Source: JAAUTT01 sp963846585
GTDB lineage: Bacteria; Bacteroidota; Bacteroidia; Bacteroidales; JAAUTT01
Direction of reading: 5' to 3'
DNA: 64,000 nucleotides
NCBI GenBank assembly: GCA_963846585.1
Contig: CAWJWO010000001.1
Span: 1 to 64,000 of the forward strand
In this document: positions 36,030 to 43,714 of the stretch, one piece after another
Layout: each line of letters begins with the position of its first letter
Numbering within the stretch: position 1 is the first letter of the stretch
Notes under the pieces: generated by a model
Databases searched by the model: none
What the model was told of the DNA's origin: nothing
What the model saw: the letters and a program-made list of their open reading frames with translations, nothing else
Made by a program: the position numbers and the translations under genes

Positions 36030-36470
36030 TTAAAGATTTGGCTGACCTTTACCTGTAGTTATCAAATTTTTTAAACTGCCATTAATATAATAACCCCATG
36101 CATCTGAACAATCATCGTAACACTCTGATTCGGGTATCAAACCATGGTGCGTGAACCTTATCTCTGTTAAATTGTCTTTTTCAGATACTTCAAAAATAAT
36201 TTTTGTTCCATTCCACTCGGTTTTATCTTTAATAAAGCTAAGATAGCTGTCTAAAACCAGCCAAACTACCTTTTGGCCTGGAATTAATTCCGTAATCTTA
36301 TGTTTGGAATAATGTATATCTTCGTACCGGTATGTAAACTCATCACCGGATTTGTCTGTGTTGCCTTCAATATCACCTGACCACCATCCACGAACATTAT
36401 TTATAGCATTAAATGCTTCTACCGGAGTTTGTTCCACGAACAAGGTATAGGATAAATCTGTTGTAGTCAT
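36030..36470 (-). CDS. SRPBCC/AHSA1-family protein
   Basis: A 146-residue START-like small hydrophobic-ligand fold. Typical features: FVEQTPVEAFNAINNVRGWWSG at the N-terminus, YRYEDIHYSKHKITEL, WNGTKIIFEVSEKDN and TEIRFTHHGLIP, with a C-terminal helix (WGYYINGSLKNLI). Related proteins bind lipids or stimulate Hsp90, but most have no assigned role. It appears to be a single gene. Confidence 0.85.
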   Translation of the reverse strand: MTTTDLSYTLFVEQTPVEAFNAINNVRGWWSGDIEGNTDKSGDEFTYRYEDIHYSKHKITELIPGQKVVWLVLDSYLSFIKDKTEWNGTKIIFEVSEKDNLTEIRFTHHGLIPESECYDDCSDAWGYYINGSLKNLITTGKGQPNL

Positions 36471-36685
36471 GTCATTTGTTTTTAGGTTAATAATCTGTTA
36501 AACTATTATAAGCTGCAATTATGCATAAACATTTGAAAAGAACACGTAATTAATACGTTAAATTTTTATGCTGCAGTAGGTAGCAATATATTTGCTATTA
36601 GCCTTAAAACAAAACTATCTATAAAAGGTTTGATTAATTTACTACAAATAAAAGTAGTCTGGAAATTAACTTATTTTCTTCCGGC

Positions 36686-38143
36686 TCACACATTTCCCCT
36701 GCGTGTTTCAAGTTCTTTACGTATTTCTTCACATCTCTGCCTGGTGAGCGACAGTTTGGAAATTAAATAAATTACCATAAAAAGTCCTAAAATTGGCACA
36801 GTTGCCAGCATTATCCGAATCCAATATATGGTTACATGTGTTTGAACCATTACATTAGAATTGAATCCTGCCCATCCAAGAATAAGCCCTGAAATAAAAT
36901 ATCCTAAAGAATTTCCTAGTTTAAGGATATAGGAGCCACAGGCGGTAAAAGATCCCTCCCGCCGGATACCTGTGTTAAGCTCATCATAATCAATTATATC
37001 AGCACCAATAGAACTGTGAAGCATCCACAAACCGGAAGAAGCAAGTCCCATCGTTCCGGAGGCAATGGTTTGCATCCATGGAATTAAGGGATTATATAAG
37101 AACCATGACCCTCCATAACCCAAAATACCTATTATGGCAGCAACTATAATTGCACTTTTTTTCTGGGTATAGCCAGCTATCTTTCCCAGTATGGGAGCAC
37201 CAAAAAATCCTCCAATCATATAGGAAAGCCCCATCCAAAAGTTCCAGTTATCACCGTTAATTGTATTGCCTCCACATACATAATATACTGTAGCATAATA
37301 TCCGAGAGAACCAACCATGCTGGTGCCCAAAATGAAAGATCCGCCAACACCCATCATTAGCCTGAATGGCTTACATTTTAATGTTTCGTAGAATGAGCTT
37401 TTTAAAGAAATACGTTCTTTAATTTTAACAACAACTTTATCGTAATATCGTTCTTTTGTCCTGAAAAATATAATCACCGCGAAAGCAGCCATTAATAATC
37501 CAAGGATTGATGTATAAACCTGCATGCCTAAAAGGGTATTTTTTCCTACCCTTCCAGGCAGGAGAAACCAGGATAAATTTGTAAAACGTAATGCATAGAA
37601 ATTACCTATCTCAAATATTTTTTGCATTGAACTTCTAAACGTCATTACAGATGTCCGTTCCTGATAATCCGGGGTCATTTCTGCGCCAAGGCTGTTAAAA
37701 GGCACAGTATACAGAGCCATTAGCGGAATATAAATTAAGGATGACACAATCATAAACCAGAATACTACCGATAAACCAAGAAAATTATGGCTGGCCCAGG
37801 TTGGTGAAACGAGGAAAAGACAAGGTAACCCGATTCCGCTGGCAACGCCGGCAAATAAAATAAAGGGGCGCCTTCTTCCGTGTTTAGATCTGAAATTATC
37901 GGATATCCATCCCGCTATAGGGTCTGCAACAGCGTCATAAATCCTTATTAAGGTTAATGCTAGGCCTACAAGCCAGGGAGCTACGCCAAGATAAATATTG
38001 AATACTGCAAAAGCAACTGCGGGATAAAGCCAAAGTCCCCACATATCAATACTGGTTCCAAGACCATAGGATATTTTAGATATAACCGGTAAACGATCGC
38101 GTATAGTTGATCCGATATTGTTCGGTGAAGGCTGTAGTTTCAT
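36686..38143 (-). CDS. GPH-family sugar:cation symporter (MFS)
   Basis: A 485-residue twelve-helix transporter of the glycoside-pentoside-hexuronide family. KISYGLGTSIDMWG is at TM1, RIYDAVADPIAGWISDNFRSKHGRRRP is the family's loop 2-3 signature, and VPFNSLGAEMTPDYQERTSV the loop 4-5 signature. It imports a sugar or glycoside with Na+ or H+. Close to the xyl genes, so a xyloside or pentoside is a reasonable guess. Confidence 0.88.
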   Translation of the reverse strand: MKLQPSPNNIGSTIRDRLPVISKISYGLGTSIDMWGLWLYPAVAFAVFNIYLGVAPWLVGLALTLIRIYDAVADPIAGWISDNFRSKHGRRRPFILFAGVASGIGLPCLFLVSPTWASHNFLGLSVVFWFMIVSSLIYIPLMALYTVPFNSLGAEMTPDYQERTSVMTFRSSMQKIFEIGNFYALRFTNLSWFLLPGRVGKNTLLGMQVYTSILGLLMAAFAVIIFFRTKERYYDKVVVKIKERISLKSSFYETLKCKPFRLMMGVGGSFILGTSMVGSLGYYATVYYVCGGNTINGDNWNFWMGLSYMIGGFFGAPILGKIAGYTQKKSAIIVAAIIGILGYGGSWFLYNPLIPWMQTIASGTMGLASSGLWMLHSSIGADIIDYDELNTGIRREGSFTACGSYILKLGNSLGYFISGLILGWAGFNSNVMVQTHVTIYWIRIMLATVPILGLFMVIYLISKLSLTRQRCEEIRKELETRRGNV

Positions 38144-38281
38144 ATGTTAGTTTGTTAGATGCGACAATATAAGGTTGTTTTTAGAAACATACAAACCATA
38201 TAAATGTTTTTTAGAAAAATTTTTAGTAACAAATTGAATATTAAGCATTATCTTTATCACATAATTAAAATTCACTATTGT

Positions 38282-38665
38282 ATGACAGTTGAAATTTTGT
38301 CTAAAGATCTTAATAAGTTAATTTTAGTAGGTGACAGAGTTCTTATTAAACCTAAGAGCTATACTGAAAGAACCAAAGGGGGATTGTTGCTGCCGCCAGG
38401 CGTTCAGGAAAAAGAAAAGGTTCAAACCGGTTATGTAGTTAAGGTTGGCCCTGGTTATCCAATTCCGGTTATTGCGGAGGATGATGAACCGTGGAAAAAT
38501 AAAAGTGATGAGGTTAGGTATGTACCTCTCCAGCCTAAGGAAGGAGATTTGGCAGTTTACTTGCAAAGTAACGGATGGGAAATAGAATTTTATGATGAAA
38601 AATACATAATTGTTCCTCATGCCGCCATACTGATTTTGGTTCGGGACAACAGCTTATTTGAATAA
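38282..38665 (+). CDS. GroES-like (Cpn10-fold) protein
   Basis: A 127-residue protein started at 38282 (MTVEILSKD); the longer frame from 38204 has a poor N-terminus. It reads like GroES (VGDRVLIKPKSYTERTKGGLLLPPGVQEKEKVQTGYVVKVGPG, then YLQSNGWEIEFYDEKYIIV). It has an insertion of ~25 residues (YPIPVIAEDDEPWKNKSDEV) and no adjacent groEL. The glycine-rich roof loop of GroES is replaced by the insertion. It is therefore probably a second, divergent GroES-type protein rather than the main co-chaperonin. Stand-alone gene. Confidence 0.75.
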   Translation: MTVEILSKDLNKLILVGDRVLIKPKSYTERTKGGLLLPPGVQEKEKVQTGYVVKVGPGYPIPVIAEDDEPWKNKSDEVRYVPLQPKEGDLAVYLQSNGWEIEFYDEKYIIVPHAAILILVRDNSLFE

Positions 38666-38699
38666 TTACTAATGACTAATACGAATTAAGTGTTGAAAA

Positions 38700-38835
38700 A
38701 TTTAAAACACAAAGATCACAAAGGTTTACACTAAGTAACACAAAGAAACAAATCTATTTAAATAAGTAATCATGTATATTTTATTATCCTTTGTGTACCT
38801 TAGTGATTGACTTAGTGTACCTTTGTGGTAAATAA
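38700..38835. repeat. CACAAAGGTACACTAAG inverted phrase
   Basis: CACAAAG...CACAAAGGTTTACACTAAGTAACACAAAG (about 38708-38748) faces CTTTGTGTACCTTAGTG...CTTAGTGTACCTTTGTGG (about 38791-38828). The halves can form a long imperfect hairpin after the GroES-like gene. Confidence 0.7.
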
Positions 38836-38862
38836 AATATTAAAACTTAACCCTTAATTTAA

Positions 38863-39729
38863 ATGACTAATTACAATTTAAGACTATTCTTTCCCCTTAT
38901 ATTTTTTTTACCAATTTATGCGATAGAATGCTATTCACAAATAAATCAGGAAAAACAAAATATTATTTATGGTTCCAATATTAAAGCAGGAAAATATGTC
39001 AATATTAAAGGCGCAAAACTATATTATGAAATATATGGTACAGGTTCTCCATTGCTTCTGATTCACGGAGGATACAAATCAATCAGTGATTTTGATAATA
39101 ATATTCCCAAACTTGCTCAGCACTTTCAGGTAATTGCAGTCGACAGCCGGGGCTACGGAAGATCATCCAACCTTTTGGATTCTATGAGTTATGAACTTTT
39201 AACCGACGATATGGAACAGTTTCTTGCTTATTTAAATTTAGACAGTGTATATGTATGCGGTTTCAGTGATGGTGGAATTGTTGCATTATATCTCGCGGCT
39301 AAATATCCGGGAATGGTGAGAAAAGTTTTTGCATCGGGGGCAAACTACCTGGTTACCGGTATTATTCCACATAAATCAGACAATACATTGAAAACTGTAA
39401 AAGTTAACAATAGTAAGCTTTGGAGCTCTGTAAGAGATCATTATATCCATTTGAACCCGAATCCTGAAAATTTCGAACGCCACTTTCAATTAGTTCGCAG
39501 AATGTGGAGCACTAACCCCTGCATTCCAAAAAACATCTTTGTAAAAATAGTTGCCCCTGTATTTCTCCTTTATGGGGACAGGGACATTATACCATTGGAA
39601 CATGGCCTGGAAATGTACCGGCTCTTACCGGGAAAAACAACTCAGCTTTGCATTCTTCCCAATACTACACATTACACATTTTCAGAAAAATCCAAAATTG
39701 TAAACGATTTGTTGATTAGCTTTTTCTGA
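38863..39729 (+). CDS. Exported alpha/beta hydrolase
   Basis: A 288-residue hydrolase with an N-terminal signal or membrane anchor (LFFPLIFFLPIYAIECYS). The oxyanion HGG segment is LLLIHGGYKS, the nucleophile elbow GFSDGG, the acid D in YGDRDIIP and the catalytic His in NTTHYTF. The fold covers esterases, lipases and haloperoxidase-like enzymes; the substrate is unknown. It ends 23 bp before recR and may be transcribed with it. Confidence 0.85.
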   Translation: MTNYNLRLFFPLIFFLPIYAIECYSQINQEKQNIIYGSNIKAGKYVNIKGAKLYYEIYGTGSPLLLIHGGYKSISDFDNNIPKLAQHFQVIAVDSRGYGRSSNLLDSMSYELLTDDMEQFLAYLNLDSVYVCGFSDGGIVALYLAAKYPGMVRKVFASGANYLVTGIIPHKSDNTLKTVKVNNSKLWSSVRDHYIHLNPNPENFERHFQLVRRMWSTNPCIPKNIFVKIVAPVFLLYGDRDIIPLEHGLEMYRLLPGKTTQLCILPNTTHYTFSEKSKIVNDLLISFF

Positions 39730-39752
39730 ACAAAAAATATACCTTTGTATTT

Positions 39753-40385
39753 ATGATATCAAACCAAAATTATTCTTCGAGGTTATTGGAAAATGCAGTG
39801 GCTGAATTTGCCAAGTTACCCGGTATTGGTAATAAAACTGCTTTGCGTATGGTTTTATATCTTTTGCGCCAGAATCATGAAATGGTTGATCAGTTTGGTA
39901 ATGCAATTATTCAGCTTAAACATGAGATTAAACATTGCAGGATTTGTTTTAATCTATCCGACGATGAAATATGTTCTATCTGTTCCGATGAAAAACGTGA
40001 TAAAACAATCATATGTGTTGTTGAAAACATAAGGGATGTTATGTCAATAGAAAACACCAGAAAATATAACGGATTATATCATGTTTTGGGAGGTATAATT
40101 TCTCCGATGGATGGAGTTGGCCCGGCCGATTTAACAATTGCAGCACTGGAAGAAAAAGTTGCCAATGAAGGGATATTTGAAGTAATTTTCGCTCTAAGTA
40201 CAACTCTTGAAGGCGATACAACTAATTTTTATATTTATAAGAGGCTTAAAAAATACGACGTTATTTTAAGTACATTAGCACGTGGGGTTTCTATGGGAGA
40301 TGAATTAGAGTATACTGATGAACTAACTTTAGGCCGGTCAATTCTGAATCGTACTCCATTTGAAACGGCAATGAGGCACATGTAA
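39753..40385 (+). CDS. recR: Recombination mediator RecR
   Basis: A 210-residue protein. Helix-hairpin-helix LPGIGNKTALRM, the four-Cys zinc finger CRICFNLSDDEICSIC, and the Toprim domain (ICVVENIRDVMSIE, YHVLGGIISPMDGVGP), with Walker-like TLEGDTT. RecR with RecF and RecO loads RecA at gaps. The length is normal (about 200). A TACCTTTG box at 39740-39747 is too close to the ATG for a normal leader, so it may be co-transcribed with the hydrolase. Confidence 0.95.
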   Translation: MISNQNYSSRLLENAVAEFAKLPGIGNKTALRMVLYLLRQNHEMVDQFGNAIIQLKHEIKHCRICFNLSDDEICSICSDEKRDKTIICVVENIRDVMSIENTRKYNGLYHVLGGIISPMDGVGPADLTIAALEEKVANEGIFEVIFALSTTLEGDTTNFYIYKRLKKYDVILSTLARGVSMGDELEYTDELTLGRSILNRTPFETAMRHM

Positions 40386-40438
40386 GGACAGTAGTTAGTT
40401 GATGGTTGTTAGTTGTTAGTTGTTAGTTGTTAGTTGTC
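40386..40438. repeat. TTAGTTG tandem array after recR
   Basis: About six GTTAGTTG units fill the gap between the convergent recR and third SiaC-like genes, ending one base inside the latter's stop region. Same phrase as at 33223 and 34938. Confidence 0.8.
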
Positions 40439-40811
40439 AGATTTCGACTTCCGAATAGCTAAAGAATTTGAAAGAAAAATCAGTAAGATATTGCAGTTCC
40501 TGACCAAAGTCCAAACTGTCCTCATCATCATTTTCATAATACCAGTCAACTGAACATTGATTTACAGTTGGATTATCTTTTAATGTCATCAAAAGCTTGG
40601 TAATCTGATGTGCACTGCTGCTGTTCATATAATCCAATCGCATTGTGAGGGATATATCTGGTATGTTGCAACTATTTACCCATTGTACCAATGGATCATA
40701 AAACATTAATGTGTCCTCCGGAAGGGATTTACCGCTAATGTTAAATTCTCCGTTTAATTTGAACTCTACTCTTGGAGTATAATTCGTTTCAGGTATCATC
40801 AGATTTTTCAT
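40437..40811 (-). CDS. SiaC-like regulatory phosphoprotein (DUF1987), copy 3
   Basis: A 124-residue paralogue of the genes at 3432 and 17920. PRVEFKLNGEFNISGKSLPEDTLMFYDPLVQWV and DWYYENDDEDSLDFG are the family hallmarks. At the expected phosphosite it has Ser instead of Thr (S64 in DYMNSSSAHQ), which may still be phosphorylated or may change switching. It is divergent from a single-domain response regulator, 367 bp apart. Confidence 0.87.
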   Translation of the reverse strand: MKNLMIPETNYTPRVEFKLNGEFNISGKSLPEDTLMFYDPLVQWVNSCNIPDISLTMRLDYMNSSSAHQITKLLMTLKDNPTVNQCSVDWYYENDDEDSLDFGQELQYLTDFSFKFFSYSEVEI

Positions 40812-41178
40812 ACATTTAAAGTTTTTAAAACATTGAAGGTTTTTTGCTTCCCTGAGATTCTACTTTTATTTTCAATCTCATGAAAAATTTATTAGTTTTT
40901 TTTGTTACATCATTTACGCCTAAATAAATATAATGTTATAGAATTTACATGAGTGTTGCATTTTTAAGGATGAATGAATGCATTATGAAAATATTTGAAC
41001 ATAAATTTACTTATTCAGGTATTGTTTATGATAATAAAACACGGAGAAAATGAAACAAATCATCAATAAATTTTTTAATTGTTGTAAAAAATTGTAATTT
41101 AGATAACAAGTATTAAATAAAAGATACAAAGATCTTTAATTAATTATTAACCTATTTTAATAGTTATTTACTTATTAT
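40812..41178. other. Divergent intergenic region, nothing clear
   Basis: About 365 bp of AT-rich DNA between the divergent SiaC-like and receiver genes. I see no gene, no consensus promoter with both boxes, and no strong dyad. Shared regulation of both genes from here would be expected. Confidence 0.35.
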
Positions 41179-41607
41179 ATGGAATACAATAATTATACAA
41201 CAAAAAACGATATCGTTAATGTTAAGTATAATTGGATTGATAAAATAATCCTGGTAGCAGAGGATATTGAGATAAATTATCTTTATATTAAAGAATTAAT
41301 CGAACCTACCGGAGCTTTCATTATTCATGTTGAAAATGGTAAAGAAGCTTTGAATTATTGTATAAACAACAGTAAAGTTGACCTGATATTAATGGATTTA
41401 TTAATGCCGGTAATGAACGGCTATGATGCAACACGACAAATAAAAAACCTAAGGAGTGATATACCGGTTATAGCTCAAACTGCTTATTCACTTAGTGAAG
41501 ACAGAAAACATGCTCTTGAGGCAGGGTGCGACGATTATATTACAAAGCCAATTGGAAAAGATGAGTTACTGGGAAAAATAAATAAAATATTCCTATTACG
41601 GAAATAA
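41179..41607 (+). CDS. Single-domain response regulator
   Basis: A 142-residue receiver. VAEDIEINYLYIKELIE at the first strand (acidic pocket), D73 in LILMDLLMPVMNG as phosphoacceptor, QTAYSLSEDRKHALEAGCDDYITKP switch and Lys. The 30-residue N-terminal lead is not part of the fold. There is no output domain. It closely resembles the receivers at the ends of the hybrid kinases at 3926 and 55208, so it probably derives from or interacts with them, and is divergent from SiaC-like copy 3. Confidence 0.88.
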   Translation: MEYNNYTTKNDIVNVKYNWIDKIILVAEDIEINYLYIKELIEPTGAFIIHVENGKEALNYCINNSKVDLILMDLLMPVMNGYDATRQIKNLRSDIPVIAQTAYSLSEDRKHALEAGCDDYITKPIGKDELLGKINKIFLLRK

Positions 41608-41638
41608 AAGTTATTAAAAATTCAAAATAGATTAAACC

Positions 41639-42808
41639 TTGAGAAAAAAAATTCTTTTTCTAACTCCATGGTACCCTGATAAATATGACCCAATGCCGGG
41701 ATTATTTGTAAAGCGGCATGCTGAATTGCTCTCTGATAGCTTTTCAATCTCTGTACTTTATGTCCATGCTGCCAATTCCGGTAAAAAAATGTTTGAATCT
41801 GAGATTACTTCTGAAAATGAAGTACTAACCGTTAGAATTTATTATAAAAAAATAAATTTTGATATTCCTGTAATAAGTAATTTTTTTAAAATATGGAGGT
41901 TTCTCAGGGCGCATTATATTGGGTTTAAAGTGATAAAAAAAAATAACGGTATCCCTGATTTAGTTCATGTAAATATTTTAACACGTGTTGGATTATTTGC
42001 CTGGTATTTAAAATTTATATATGGAATTCCATATGCAATTACTGAACATTGGTCCCGTTACCTGCCTGAACGTAATGAATATAAAGGTTTCTTGCGAAAT
42101 ATACTTACCCGGATAATTGTTTCTAATAGTGTTGCTATTTCAACAGTTTCACTCAAATTAAAGGAGGCTATGTTAAATTGCGGACTATATCACCCTAATT
42201 TTTATATTGTTAACAATATAGTGAACTTTGAAATTTTTAAACCATACAATATTGAAACAAATGAAAATTTAAAAGTATTTTCCAATATTACCTGTTTTGA
42301 CGATTATTCGAAAAACATTTTTGGAATAATAAGGTCAGTTTATGAATTATCTAAAAAAAGGAATGATTTCTTGTGTATAATGGTAGGTGATGGAGCTGAC
42401 AGGACAAAAGCGGAAATGTTAGCAGAAAAGCTATCCATTAAAGATACTTTTGTTAAATTTACAGGTATGCTTGAAGGTAAAGCCTTGACAGATATTTATA
42501 ATCAATCCTTATTTACTTTTTTATTCAGTAATTTTGAAAATATGCCTGTAGTTATTCCCGAATCATTTGCCTGTGGAAAACCTGTTATATCTACAAGAGT
42601 TGGAGGTATACACGAGTATATAAATGAAAAAAACGGGTTACTCATTGCTCCAGGTGATGAAAATGAACTAGTTGAAAAACTGGATTTTATGCTGGATCAT
42701 TTCAAAGATTATGATCCTGTATCTATACGTAACTTTGCTTTCGATCGGTTTAGTAATATAGCTGTGAAAAAACAATTGATGGAGTTGTACGGCAAGGCGT
42801 TTGAATAG
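41639..42808 (+). CDS. Glycosyltransferase (GT4-type)
   Basis: A 389-residue GT-B transferase with a TTG start at 41639 (MRKKILFLTPWYPDKYDPMPG...KRHAELL), since no ATG is near. VNILTRVGLFAW, AITEHWSRYLPER and FSNITCFDDYSKNI lead to the donor site NFENMPVVIPESFACGKPVISTRVGG. It adds sugars from nucleotide donors to polysaccharides or glycolipids. No other glycan genes are adjacent; it starts 31 bp after the receiver gene, so the two may be linked. Confidence 0.88.
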   Translation: MRKKILFLTPWYPDKYDPMPGLFVKRHAELLSDSFSISVLYVHAANSGKKMFESEITSENEVLTVRIYYKKINFDIPVISNFFKIWRFLRAHYIGFKVIKKNNGIPDLVHVNILTRVGLFAWYLKFIYGIPYAITEHWSRYLPERNEYKGFLRNILTRIIVSNSVAISTVSLKLKEAMLNCGLYHPNFYIVNNIVNFEIFKPYNIETNENLKVFSNITCFDDYSKNIFGIIRSVYELSKKRNDFLCIMVGDGADRTKAEMLAEKLSIKDTFVKFTGMLEGKALTDIYNQSLFTFLFSNFENMPVVIPESFACGKPVISTRVGGIHEYINEKNGLLIAPGDENELVEKLDFMLDHFKDYDPVSIRNFAFDRFSNIAVKKQLMELYGKAFE

Positions 42809-42830
42809 TGGCTGGTTTTAGCGGTAGAGC

Positions 42831-42976
42831 CATCCTTCGACTTCGCTCAGGAACCGGGAACCAAGAGCCAGGAACCAAGATAAAGTTAATCATGTTTAGT
42901 TAATCCTATGTTTAAAGTTTATTATAAATTCTATAAACCTTATAAACTTTATAAATCTTGTAAACCTTATAAACAT
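42831..42976. repeat. Composite repeat after the glycosyltransferase
   Basis: CCTTCGACTTCGCTCAGG at about 42833-42850 runs directly into GGAACCAAGAGCCAGGAACCAAG (42857-42879), then TTTATAAACC-type units (42912-42976). The same fusion of the first two phrases recurs at 53783-53820. Confidence 0.8.
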
Positions 42977-42990
42977 CATACAACTTTATT

Positions 42991-43530
42991 TCAACTTATT
43001 TCAATATATCTTTTTAATATATTTACTATCGATGGGAAACTGATTAATGTAAAATCAATATTATCTGGTTTAATGCAAATGGCTTCCGCTACATCATCAG
43101 CAGGCTTTATTCCGGAAATGTCATCAATATGACAAATATATGCCAGGTCAAGAGTGAAATATGTTATTCCCCTGTAAATATATTGGTTTGGAAACGAAAC
43201 CATATATTTCATATTTTTAATTTCTTTTCCAAGTTCTTCTTTTATCTCACGAATGGCTGCATTTTCTGCACTTTCGTCCAAATCCACGAATCCACCCGGA
43301 AGATCAAGATATCCAATCCGGGGTTCAAATTTTCGCCGGGTTAAAATAATTCTTTCATCTGGTAAAACAAGTATAACGGCTACTGCCCCGTTTGCATTAA
43401 TATAATACCTGAACTGGCAGGACTTACAGTTAAAGGTCTTTTTCCCGTCAAAATAAAATCCCTTATGCCCGCATTTCGGGCAGAATTTAAATACCTGTGA
43501 AGGATGGGTATCGGAAATATTGTTTAACAT
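42991..43530 (-). CDS. Nudix hydrolase with zinc ribbon
   Basis: A 179-residue protein started at 43530 (MLNNISDTHPS); a longer frame exists but its extra residues are encoded by the GAGCCAGGAACCAAG repeat and are not real protein. Zinc ribbon CPKCGHKG...FNCKSCQF, then a perfect Nudix box GGFVDLDESAENAAIREIKEELG. The zinc-ribbon Nudix layout is like NADH pyrophosphatases (NudC), cleaving nucleoside diphosphate-X substrates. It lies in the opposite direction to its neighbours. Confidence 0.88.
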   Translation of the reverse strand: MLNNISDTHPSQVFKFCPKCGHKGFYFDGKKTFNCKSCQFRYYINANGAVAVILVLPDERIILTRRKFEPRIGYLDLPGGFVDLDESAENAAIREIKEELGKEIKNMKYMVSFPNQYIYRGITYFTLDLAYICHIDDISGIKPADDVAEAICIKPDNIDFTLISFPSIVNILKRYIEIS

Positions 43531-43546
43531 AGGTTTAAATTTAGAG

Positions 43547-43580
43547 CCAGGAACCAAGAGCCAGGAGCCAGGATCCAAAA
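43547..43580. repeat. GAGCCAGGAACCAAG phrase
   Basis: GAGCCAGGAACCAAGAGCCA followed by GGAGCCAGGATCC directly upstream of the Nudix gene. It belongs to the same phrase family as 34977, 42857, 53773 and 58666. Confidence 0.8.
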
Positions 43581-43714
43581 CAATTAATAATTAGTAAAAT
43601 AGTAATAAATTTTTAATCTTATATCAGATTATAAAATTTTAAACATCTTTGTAAAAGTAAAGAAGAAAGATGAAAGAAGAACTAACAACTGACAACTAAT
43701 AACTGCACTTATAT

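Noticed and set aside
38324..38620. 98-codon antisense frame in the GroES-like gene
   Set aside because: Opposite strand of a recognisable Cpn10-fold gene, no independent support.
42991..43578. N-terminal extension of the Nudix hydrolase (start at 43578)
   Set aside because: The extra residues are encoded by the GAGCCAGGAACCAAG repeat; the start at 43530 fits the zinc-ribbon Nudix family.
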